Positions 23,793-31,816 of a DNA stretch of 64,000 nucleotides are shown here, piece by piece. The stretch is from NCBI RefSeq assembly GCF_003651225.1, contig NZ_RCDB01000001.1:186001-250000 (forward strand), read 5' to 3'. The position numbers and the translations under genes were made by a program. This stretch comes from Microbacterium telephonicum. GTDB lineage: Bacteria; Actinomycetota; Actinomycetes; Actinomycetales; Microbacteriaceae. Positions within the stretch are counted from its first letter, which is position 1; each line of letters starts with the position of its first letter. The notes below the pieces were generated by a model. The model saw only the letters and a list, made by a program, of their open reading frames with translations. It did no database searches and was not told the origin of the DNA.

Positions 23793-25024
23793 TCCCCGGC
23801 CCCATCGACCCGCCCGCCCGACTGCTGATGGGACCGGGTCCCATCTCCGCCTACCCGAGCGTGCTGCGCGCCATGTCGGCCCCGTTGGTCGGCCAGTACG
23901 ACCCGTTCATGACGGAAGCGATGACCGAGACGCAGGAGCTCTACCGCGGCGTCTGGAACACGCGCAACGACGCGACCCTGCTCGTCGACGGCACCTCCCG
24001 CGCCGGCATCGAGGCCGCGATCGTCTCGCTCGTGCGCCCCGGCGACCGCGTGCTCGTCCCTGTGTTCGGACGCTTCGGGCATCTGCTCGCCGAGATCGCC
24101 GAGCGCGCGCTCGCCGAGGTGCACACGATCGAGACGGAGTGGGGCCAGGTGTTCCCGGCATCCGTCATCGAGGAGGCGATCGTGCGCGTGAAGCCGACGC
24201 TGCTCGCCCTCGTGCAGGGCGACACGTCGACGACGATGAACCAGCCGCTCGACGAGATCGGCACCCTCTGCGCGCGCCACGGCGTGCTGTTCTACACCGA
24301 TGCGACCGCGTCGTTGGGGGGCAACGCGTTCGAGGCCGACGCGTGGGGGCTGGATGCCGCGACCGCCGGACTGCAGAAGTGCCTCGGCGGCCCCAGCGGG
24401 TCGTCGCCGATCACGCTCTCGGACCGGGCGGTCGAGGTCGTGCAGGCGCGCAAGAAGATCGAGGCCGGCATCCGCGAACCCGGCGACCCGTCGGCGCCCG
24501 ACTTCGTGCGGTCCAACTACTTCGACCTCGGCATGATCCTCGACTACTGGGGCCCGCGACGGTTGAACCATCACACCGAGGCGACCTCGATGCTGTACGC
24601 GGCGCGCGAGTGCGCGCGCGTGATGATGTTCGAGGGACGCGACGAGGTCATCGCCCGGCACGAGCTCGCCGGCCGCGCGATGCTCGACGGCGTGCGGGCG
24701 CTCGGCCTGCAGGTCTTCGGCGACGTCGCCCACAAGATGAACAACGTCGTCGCCGTCGAGATCCCGCCGGGCGTGCCCGGGGATGCGGCCCGCGCGGCGC
24801 TCCTGGAGGACTTCGGCATCGAGATCGGCACGTCGTTCGGGCCGCTGCACGGACGCGTGTGGCGCATCGGGACGATGGGCTACAACGCGCGCAAGGACGC
24901 CGTGCTGACCACGCTCGCCGCCCTCGAGGCGGTGCTGCGCCGCTTCGGGGCCGCCGTTCCCGCGGGCGGCGGCGTCGAGGCGGCCCTGGATGTGTACCGG
25001 GCTGCGTACCGGGCGGCGGCGTGA
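23789..25024 (+). CDS. pucG: (S)-ureidoglycine-glyoxylate aminotransferase
   Basis: Class V PLP aminotransferase converting ureidoglycine plus glyoxylate to oxalurate plus glycine. 411 residues. Motifs: LLMGPGPISAYPSVL at the N-terminus, VDGTSRAGIEAAIVSL, YTDATASLGG with the PLP Asp, and the Schiff-base lysine in AGLQKCLGGPSGSSP (about residue 208). The C-terminal half has the GTSFGPLHGRVWRIGTMGYNA stretch (split as two short motifs) of the AGXT/PucG group. ATGA overlap with the amidase and GTGA overlap with allC. The purine context favours PucG over alanine-glyoxylate aminotransferase. Confidence 0.9.
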   Translation: MIPGPIDPPARLLMGPGPISAYPSVLRAMSAPLVGQYDPFMTEAMTETQELYRGVWNTRNDATLLVDGTSRAGIEAAIVSLVRPGDRVLVPVFGRFGHLLAEIAERALAEVHTIETEWGQVFPASVIEEAIVRVKPTLLALVQGDTSTTMNQPLDEIGTLCARHGVLFYTDATASLGGNAFEADAWGLDAATAGLQKCLGGPSGSSPITLSDRAVEVVQARKKIEAGIREPGDPSAPDFVRSNYFDLGMILDYWGPRRLNHHTEATSMLYAARECARVMMFEGRDEVIARHELAGRAMLDGVRALGLQVFGDVAHKMNNVVAVEIPPGVPGDAARAALLEDFGIEIGTSFGPLHGRVWRIGTMGYNARKDAVLTTLAALEAVLRRFGAAVPAGGGVEAALDVYRAAYRAAA

Positions 25025-26358
25025 GTCGCGCGCCGCTGCTGCACGCCTCGCCCGACCAGATCGCGGCGGCGGCGCGCCGGGTGATGGCGCGGTGCGACGA
25101 GCTCGCCCGGGTCACCGCGACGTCGGGGCGCATCGAGCGCGTCTACCTCTCGCCCGAGCACGCGCGCGTCAACCGCCTCGCGGCCGAGTGGATGCGGGAA
25201 CTCGGCATGCGCACCTGGCAGGACGCCGCCGGCAACCAGGTCGGCCGCCTCGAGCCGGCCGGGTCGTCGCGCATCGACCAGCGCGCCGGCGGGCACCGCG
25301 GTCCCGCGCTCCTGCTCGGATCGCACCTCGACACGGTGCTCGACGCGGGACGCTACGACGGCATCGTGGGCGTGCTGATGGCGCTCGAGATCGTCCGACT
25401 GCTGCGTATGCCGGATGCGGCATCCGAAAGGTGGACGAGCGGGCTGCCGTTCGCGATCGAGATCGTCGCCTTCTCCGACGAGGAGGGCACCCGGTTCGGC
25501 AAGGCGCTGCTGGGGTCGTCGGCGGTCGCCGGCACGTGGGAGCCCGCCTGGTGGGATCTGACGGATGCCGACGGCACGACGCTGCACCGCGCCTTCCTCG
25601 AGTTCGGACTCGACCCGGGACGCATCGGCGAGGCCGCGCGACGTCCCGACGAGATCGTCGCCTACCTCGAGGCGCACATCGAGCAGGGTCCCGAGCTCGA
25701 CCGCGCCGCCGAGCCGCTCGCCGTGGTCTCGTCGATCGCGTCGGCACGACGCTTCCAGCTCGTCGTCGAGGGTGAGGCGCGTCACGCCGGCGGCACCCCT
25801 TACGACATGCGCCGCGACGCGCTGCTGGGCGCGAGCGAGGCGGCGCTCGCCGTCGAGCGGATCTGCGCCGCCGAGCACCACATCATCGGCACCGTGGGGC
25901 GCTTCGAGGCGTTCCCCGGCGCGGTGAACGTCATCCCCGGCGAGGTGCGGTTCTCGCTCGACCTGCGGGGCGAGTTCGACGGTGAGCGCGACCGCGTGTG
26001 GGGGTCGCTGTCGCAGGAGCTCGACGCGATCATGGGCCGGCGCGGTCTGCGGTGGCGGTCCCGCGAGGTGCACGCCGCGCCCGCGGTGTTCTGCGCACCG
26101 CTGCTGCAGGATGTGCTGCGCGCCGGCATCACGCAGACCCTGCCGTCGCGGCGCGAGGAGCCGCCCGTCATCTTCAGCCGCGCGGGCCACGACGGCATGG
26201 CGCTCGGCGCGATCGCCGACGTCGGGATGCTGTTCCTGCGCAATCCCGACGGCGTCAGTCACCACCCCGACGAGGCGGTGTCGGCGGGCGATGTGGCCCA
26301 CGGCATCCGTGCCCTGGCCGAGTCGGTGCTGCACCTCGCGGCCGAGCCTGCGCGTTAA
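25021..26358 (+). CDS. allC: allantoate amidohydrolase (M20, AllC/HyuC family)
   Basis: Dinuclear-metal hydrolase releasing ammonia and CO2 from allantoate to give ureidoglycine/ureidoglycolate. 445 residues. Motifs in order: LLLGSHLDTVLDAGRYDG (His and Asp ligands), AFSDEEGTRFG (catalytic Glu), LEAHIEQGPELD (His), HAGGTPYDMRRDAL of the dimer domain, and GVSHHPDEAV (last His). GTG start overlapping pucG. Its TAA stop lies inside operator site 3, so regulation of the next gene is written into the end of this one. An N-carbamoyl amino acid hydrolase cannot be fully excluded. Confidence 0.9.
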   Translation: MSRAPLLHASPDQIAAAARRVMARCDELARVTATSGRIERVYLSPEHARVNRLAAEWMRELGMRTWQDAAGNQVGRLEPAGSSRIDQRAGGHRGPALLLGSHLDTVLDAGRYDGIVGVLMALEIVRLLRMPDAASERWTSGLPFAIEIVAFSDEEGTRFGKALLGSSAVAGTWEPAWWDLTDADGTTLHRAFLEFGLDPGRIGEAARRPDEIVAYLEAHIEQGPELDRAAEPLAVVSSIASARRFQLVVEGEARHAGGTPYDMRRDALLGASEAALAVERICAAEHHIIGTVGRFEAFPGAVNVIPGEVRFSLDLRGEFDGERDRVWGSLSQELDAIMGRRGLRWRSREVHAAPAVFCAPLLQDVLRAGITQTLPSRREEPPVIFSRAGHDGMALGAIADVGMLFLRNPDGVSHHPDEAVSAGDVAHGIRALAESVLHLAAEPAR

Positions 26359-26370
26359 GTCCCGACTGAA
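26355..26370. promoter_or_regulatory. purine-island operator, site 3
   Basis: TTAAGTCCCGACTGAA, arms TTAAGTC/GACTGAA. It overlaps the stop codon of allC and ends 58 bp before the ATG of the amidohydrolase at 26429. Confidence 0.7.
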
Positions 26371-26389
26371 CAACGATCGTCGCCGCGGC

Positions 26390-26405
26390 GTGACGGCGCG
26401 GAAAC
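26390..26405 (+). promoter_or_regulatory. GlnR-like pair upstream of the purine deaminase-type gene
   Basis: GTGAC-GGCGCG-GAAAC, an exact match to the GTnAC-n6-GaAAC half-box. It ends 23 bp before the ATG. Distance to both the start codon and the TTAAG operator equals that seen at hpxO. Confidence 0.5.
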
Positions 26406-26428
26406 ATGCGCGGCATAGCCTGCTGAGC

Positions 26429-27817
26429 ATGTCGCTCCTCGTCGTCCATGCGCGCCTCATCACCGTCCCCGCCGGCACGACCGATCCCGGCTACGTCGAA
26501 GACGGCTGGATGCTGGTCGGCGACGACGGACGCATCGCGGCGCTCGGGTCGGGGGAGCCGCCGGCCGACGTGACGGCATCCGTCGGCGCCGACGACACGC
26601 TCGACGCCGCCGGCAAGTTCGTCGCGCCCGGCTTCGTCTCCAGCCACTCGCACCTGTTCACGTCGGGACTGCGCGGACTCGGCGTCGCCGACACCCTCTA
26701 CGGCTGGTGCGACGCGATGCTCGGCACCACGCGCCACATGACGCCCGAGCAGATGTACTGGTCGACCCTGCACGGGTCCCTCGACTTCCTCGGCAACGGC
26801 GTGACCACGGCGTACAACTTCACCGACCCGTTGCAGTCGTGGGAGTCGATGGTCGACGGCAAGCGCGTGGGCGATGCGCCGCTGCGCGGCCTCGACTACC
26901 ACTACCGGCAGGCAGACGGCACGCGGGATGCCGGCATCCGCTTCGTCGACGCGTCGGGCATGGACGTGACCGCCGGCAGTGCCGACGAGGTGTTCGCGCG
27001 CTTCGCCGCCGAGGTCGCCCACACGCGCACGTTCGACCCCGACTACGCGCTGGGCGCGTCGATCATGGGCCAGGTGCAGTGGTCACCGCACCCCGAGGCG
27101 GCCGAGTTCGAGGTCGAGGCCATGCGCCGCCACGGGGTGACGAACCAGGCCCATTTCCTCGAGTCGCCCGAGGCGATCGAGCACCAGCAGTCGAAGTTCG
27201 CGCTGTACGAGGACGCCGGCGCGCTCGGACTCGGGCTGATGTTCGGCCACTTCATCCAGACGACACCCGAGATCATCGAGCGCGCCGTCGCCGGCGGGGC
27301 GTCGATGTCGTGGCAGCCGGCATCCAACGGGCGCCTCGCCTCGGGCACCGCCCTCGTGCCGGAGATGCTCGAGATGGGCATGAAGGTCGGCGTCGGCCTC
27401 GACGACCAGGCCTGCACCGACGTGTCGGATCCGTGGCAGAACATGCGCATGGGCATCTACATGCAGCGGGCGCGGCTCAAGGATCCGGCGGCGATGATGC
27501 CCGAGCTCATGCTGCGCCTGCACACGCTCGGCGGCGCCGAGATCATGGGCGTCGACGACCGGGTCGGATCGCTCGAAGTCGGCAAGTTCGCCGACTTCGT
27601 CGTCGTCGACCCGCGGATGCCGGACGTCGGGCCGCTGTGGCACCCGGTGCGCTCGTACGTGCTCGCGATGAGCCCCCGCAACCTCGAGGCCGTGTACGTC
27701 GGCGGCCGGCTCGTCAGCGACCGCGGGGTCTCGACGAACCCGCTCGCCGCCGAGGCGTCGGCGAAGGTGCACGAGCTGCCCGCCGCCCTCATCCCGCTCC
27801 GCGGCCACCCGCACTGA
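26429..27817 (+). CDS. TRZ/ATZ-type amidohydrolase, probable purine (guanine or 8-oxoguanine) deaminase
   Basis: Cyclic-amidine deaminase-like enzyme, 462 residues. Metal motif FVSSHSHLFTSGLRGLG (about residues 72-88) has His-x-His; NQAHFLESPEAIEH and MFGHFIQ supply further His ligands; GLDDQACTD holds the metal Asp. The flanking small beta domain is split between the two ends, closing with SLEVGKFADFVVVD, usual for this family. In this island, deamination of guanine or 8-oxoguanine to xanthine/urate is the logical role, but other aminohydrolase substrates are possible. Own operator (site 3) and GlnR-like box. Confidence 0.8.
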   Translation: MSLLVVHARLITVPAGTTDPGYVEDGWMLVGDDGRIAALGSGEPPADVTASVGADDTLDAAGKFVAPGFVSSHSHLFTSGLRGLGVADTLYGWCDAMLGTTRHMTPEQMYWSTLHGSLDFLGNGVTTAYNFTDPLQSWESMVDGKRVGDAPLRGLDYHYRQADGTRDAGIRFVDASGMDVTAGSADEVFARFAAEVAHTRTFDPDYALGASIMGQVQWSPHPEAAEFEVEAMRRHGVTNQAHFLESPEAIEHQQSKFALYEDAGALGLGLMFGHFIQTTPEIIERAVAGGASMSWQPASNGRLASGTALVPEMLEMGMKVGVGLDDQACTDVSDPWQNMRMGIYMQRARLKDPAAMMPELMLRLHTLGGAEIMGVDDRVGSLEVGKFADFVVVDPRMPDVGPLWHPVRSYVLAMSPRNLEAVYVGGRLVSDRGVSTNPLAAEASAKVHELPAALIPLRGHPH

Positions 27818-27831
27818 CGCGCGGGGGTCGG

Positions 27832-27865
27832 GCGTTTCGACTCGCTGCGCTCGCTCAACGACCGG
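27832..27865 (+). repeat. 35-bp-type intergenic repeat
   Basis: Copy of the GCGTTTCGACTCG...GCTCAACGACCGG repeat. With the inverse copy at 27988-28023 it flanks a different stem element, between two convergent operons. Confidence 0.8.
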
Positions 27866-27904
27866 GGGCGGGGCGGCGCGCGTCTCTCCGTCGAGACCGC
27901 GGTC

Positions 27905-27946
27905 TCGCACCGAGACCCGGTGAAAAACCGTAGGGTCTCGGTGCGA
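27905..27946. terminator. stem-loop between convergent operons
   Basis: TCGCACCGAGACCC (27905-27918) pairs perfectly with GGGTCTCGGTGCGA (27933-27946), loop 14 nt with a run of As. It lies between the deaminase gene (+) and the ABC importer operon (-), as expected for a bidirectional terminator. Confidence 0.65.
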
Positions 27947-27987
27947 AACGCGGGTCTCGCTGAAAGGGGCTCGCGACGCGTTCCGGG

Positions 27988-28023
27988 CGTTGAGTGAGGA
28001 GCGCAGCGACGAGTCGAAACGCG
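27988..28023 (-). repeat. 35-bp-type intergenic repeat, inverse copy
   Basis: Inverse orientation of the repeat at 27832, slightly diverged (GTTGAGTGAGGAG). It ends 7 bp before the stop of the ABC permease gene. Confidence 0.8.
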
Positions 28024-28029
28024 CCGGGC

Positions 28030-28938
28030 TCAGGCGATCGAGACGGCCATGCCCATGCGGGCCAGCACGACGTTCTCGAGGATCTGCACGATGTTGTAGA
28101 GCACGAGCGTGATGAGCGTGATGAGCGCGATCGCGCCCCACAGCTGCGCGAACTGCGCCTGCGCGTTGAACTTCAAGATCGCGCCGCCGATGCCGGCGCC
28201 GGTCGAGAGCCACTCGGCGAGCAGGGCGCCGGTGACCGCCGAGGGAACCGACACGCGCATCGCCGCGAACACCGACGGCAGCGCCCCCGGGATGTTGACC
28301 TTGCGCAGGGCCATGAAGCGACTGCCGCCGAACACGTGCACGACGTCCAGGCTCTGCCGGCTCGCACGGCTCAGGCCGAACAGCACGTTCGCGAGCGCCG
28401 GGAACAGCACCACGACGGTGCCGATGACGGCGACGGATGCCGTCGTCCCGCGGCCCGTGATGAGGATGATGACCGGGGCGATCGAGACGAGCGGGATCGT
28501 GCGCAGCAGCAGCACGAGCGGCATGACCCCGGCCTCGACGGCCTTGGACAGGCTGAACAGCACGGCCAGCACGATCGCGACGACCATGCCGACGGCGAAG
28601 CCGATCACCGAGTCGACGAGGGTCTGCCCGAGCAGCGGGAAGAGCTGGTCGCGGTGGGCGGCGGCATCCTCGTCGGTGAAGAGGAAGGCGAAGACGTCGA
28701 GCGGCCCCTTCGCGACGTAGGGAGAGATGCCGGTGAAGCTCACGACCGCCTGCCACAGCGCCAGCAGCACGACGATCGTGATGAGGGCGTTGCCGAGCGA
28801 GCGCCCGAACGAACGCGCGACGGCCCGACGTCGGTCGGCGCGCAGGCGCGCGAGCGCGGCGGCATCCGCCTCGAGGGCGATCTTCGCGGTGGGCTGCGCC
28901 GGCGGTTGCAGCACGTCGACGGTGTCGTTGTCGGCCAT
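28030..28938 (-). CDS. ABC transporter permease (NMT1/SsuC-like), second permease
   Basis: 302 residues with a ~60-residue hydrophilic N-terminus and six predicted membrane helices. The EAA-type loop for ATPase contact reads AMRVSVPSAVTGALLAEWL (about residue 238). It belongs to the BPD_transp_1 permeases of SsuC/ThiX type. Last gene of a four-gene importer operon; its ATG overlaps the preceding permease stop by 1 bp. Operator site 6 upstream of the operon suggests a purine- or ureide-related solute. Confidence 0.87.
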   Translation of the reverse strand: MADNDTVDVLQPPAQPTAKIALEADAAALARLRADRRRAVARSFGRSLGNALITIVVLLALWQAVVSFTGISPYVAKGPLDVFAFLFTDEDAAAHRDQLFPLLGQTLVDSVIGFAVGMVVAIVLAVLFSLSKAVEAGVMPLVLLLRTIPLVSIAPVIILITGRGTTASVAVIGTVVVLFPALANVLFGLSRASRQSLDVVHVFGGSRFMALRKVNIPGALPSVFAAMRVSVPSAVTGALLAEWLSTGAGIGGAILKFNAQAQFAQLWGAIALITLITLVLYNIVQILENVVLARMGMAVSIA

Positions 28939-29743
28939 CAGACGGCCCTCCCCGCCACCCAGGGCGTCACGAGTCGGATGAGCAGGCCCACGATGCCGTA
29001 GGCGGCGAGGGCGAACACGGCGCACAGCAGGAACACCGACCACACGCCGGCCGAGTCGAGCTGCCCCTGCAGGCGGATGAGGGTGGGCCCGACCCCGGCG
29101 GTGATCGCGCCGAGGTACTCGCCGAGCACGGCGCCGAGGAACGCGGTGGGCACCGCGATCTGCAACGCGTTGAGGATCGCCGGCAGCGCGGCGATGAGGC
29201 GCACCTTGCGCAGCTGCGTCCACCGGCCGCCGCCGTAGACGCGCACGACGTCGAGGGCGGAGCGGTCGGCCGCCTTGAACCCGAGGATCGAGCCGACCAC
29301 GGTGGTGAACACGCACACCAGCGCGGCGAGGAAGATCGCCGTCGCCGACGGGTCGCCCGGGTTCTTCGCGCCGCCGAGCACGACGACCGAGATGCCGCCG
29401 ACCGCGACGATCGGCAGGCAGTAGCTGACCACCGCGATCTGCGTGATGACCGTCTCGGCCTTCGGGAACAGCAGCACGACCGTCGCCAGCAGCAGCGCGA
29501 TGCCGTTGCCCCAGAGATAGCCGATGCCCGCGGCTGCGAGCGTCGGGGCGAACACGCTCCACGCGCCCGCGATGTTGCCCTGCACGAAAAGCCAGTCGAC
29601 GACGGCGCCGGGCGAGGGCACGGGGGTGAACGAGGTGCCGTCCTGCTGCGGGAAGGCGACGATCGAGAAGATCCACCACGCGAGGATCAGCACGGCGCCG
29701 CCGATGAGGCCGGCGAGCCAGCCCGGGATGCGGGTGCCGGTCA

Positions 29744-29744
<1 letters not shown>
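28938..29744 (-). CDS. ABC transporter permease (NMT1/SsuC-like), first permease
   Basis: 268 residues, six membrane helices, EAA-type loop LQIAVPTAFLGAVLGEYL (about residue 190). GTG 29747 and ATG 29744 stand side by side; ATG is chosen because GGAGG is 4 nt away, against 1 nt for the GTG. Overlaps the ATPase stop. Two different permease genes imply a heterodimeric channel. Confidence 0.87.
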
Positions 29745-30586
<842 letters not shown>

Positions 30587-30596
30587 GAGGTCCGGA

Positions 30597-31697
30597 TCAG
30601 GGGAGGTAGTTCACCAGGTCGGGGTTCTCGGCGTAGATCTCGTCGATGATCGTCGTGTCGAACAGCTGGTCGGCCGACAGGTCCCACCCAGCCGCCTTCA
30701 GCGACGCGAGGGTCTGGTCCTTGAGCTCGTCCGAGATCGTGAACAGGCCGTTCGCCTCGGTCTCCTCGGTGGAGATGAGCTTCGCCTGCGCCTCGATGCC
30801 GGCCTTCACCTTGGCGGGGTCGAGGTCGCCGAAGGTGAGGTCGCCGGCGGCCGCCGACTCGTTGTAGTGCTCGGTCACCTTCGTGACGATCTCGTCGATC
30901 GGGTCGGTGAAGGTGTGCGTCCAGCCCTTGATCTCGGCGATGAGGAAGGCCTTCAGCAGGTCCTTGTTCTCGGCGAGGTACTGGTCGGTGACCGAGAAGG
31001 TCTCGGCGACGTAGGGCACGCCGTTCTCGGCGTAGGCGAGGTTGGTGACCGGGTAGCCGGCCATCTCGACGGTGATCGCCTCGTTCGTCAGGTACGCCAT
31101 GAAGCCGTCGACCTCGCCGTTCATGAGCGGGGTCGGGTCGAAGTCGACCGGGACGATCGTGAGCTCGCTCGCGTCGATGTCGTTGGCGGCCAGCAGGGCG
31201 GCGAACACCGAGGCGTTGGAGTCCTGCACGCCGATCTTCTTGCCCTTGAGGTCTTCGGGCGTCGCGATGTTCGCGCCGTCGGCGAGCGAGACGATCGTGA
31301 ACGGGTTCTTCTGGAACGTCGCGCCGATGATCTTCAGCGGGGCATCCTGCTCGGCCACGGCCGCGCCGATCGATGCGGCGTCGCTGAGGGCGACCTGCAC
31401 CGTTCCGGACAGGAGCTTGGCCACTCCCGTGTCGGGGCCGGCGATGCCGGTGACGGTGCCGAAGCCGGCCTCGTCGTAGTAGCCCTCGTCGTAGGCGTAG
31501 AACTCGCCGGCGAACTCCTCGTTCTTGATCCAGGAGTACTGCACGCTGATGTCGCCGTACGAGGCGCCCTCGGCGGCGCCGGACTCGGCGGCGGTGGGAG
31601 TGGTGGAGGAGGAACAGGCGCTGAAGGTCAGCGCGGCCGCGGCGGCGATCGCGACGATCGCGGCCCCGCGGCGGCGGGTGGAGCGGGTGGTGTGCAT
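30597..31697 (-). CDS. ABC transporter substrate-binding lipoprotein (NMT1/SsuA-like)
   Basis: Captures the solute outside the membrane. 366 residues with a signal peptide and lipobox LTFSAC (Cys about 27), then a two-lobe binding fold of the THI5/NMT1/SsuA group: [43 protein letters not shown]. First gene of the importer operon. Operator site 6 and a GlnR-like array lie 76-119 bp upstream and partly overlap the 3' end of xdhA. Related transporters carry pyrimidines, riboflavin, sulfonates or purines; a purine or ureide is inferred here. Confidence 0.88.
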   Translation of the reverse strand: MHTTRSTRRRGAAIVAIAAAAALTFSACSSSTTPTAAESGAAEGASYGDISVQYSWIKNEEFAGEFYAYDEGYYDEAGFGTVTGIAGPDTGVAKLLSGTVQVALSDAASIGAAVAEQDAPLKIIGATFQKNPFTIVSLADGANIATPEDLKGKKIGVQDSNASVFAALLAANDIDASELTIVPVDFDPTPLMNGEVDGFMAYLTNEAITVEMAGYPVTNLAYAENGVPYVAETFSVTDQYLAENKDLLKAFLIAEIKGWTHTFTDPIDEIVTKVTEHYNESAAAGDLTFGDLDPAKVKAGIEAQAKLISTEETEANGLFTISDELKDQTLASLKAAGWDLSADQLFDTTIIDEIYAENPDLVNYLP

Positions 31698-31773
31698 CGG
31701 GTCTCCTTGTGCTGCGCCTCGCGGCGCCGTGGACGCGCGGGTGCGCGGGTGCTGTGAGCCGACGCTAACCGTC

Positions 31774-31789
31774 TTAAGTTTCCGGTTAA
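31774..31789. promoter_or_regulatory. purine-island operator, site 6 (degenerate)
   Basis: TTAAGTTTCCGGTTAA; left arm intact, right arm GTTAA. It ends 76 bp from the binding-protein ATG on the minus strand, matching the 75 bp between site 4 and xdhB. Confidence 0.55.
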
Positions 31790-31816
31790 CTCACCGCCGT
31801 GTTTCGGTGATGTGAC
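31779..31816 (-). promoter_or_regulatory. GlnR-like four half-site array upstream of the ABC operon
   Basis: On the minus strand GTCAC-n6-GAAAC-n6-GTGAG-n6-GGAAA: two perfect and two weak half-sites in 11-bp phase. It overlaps both the xdhA stop region and operator site 6. Confidence 0.5.
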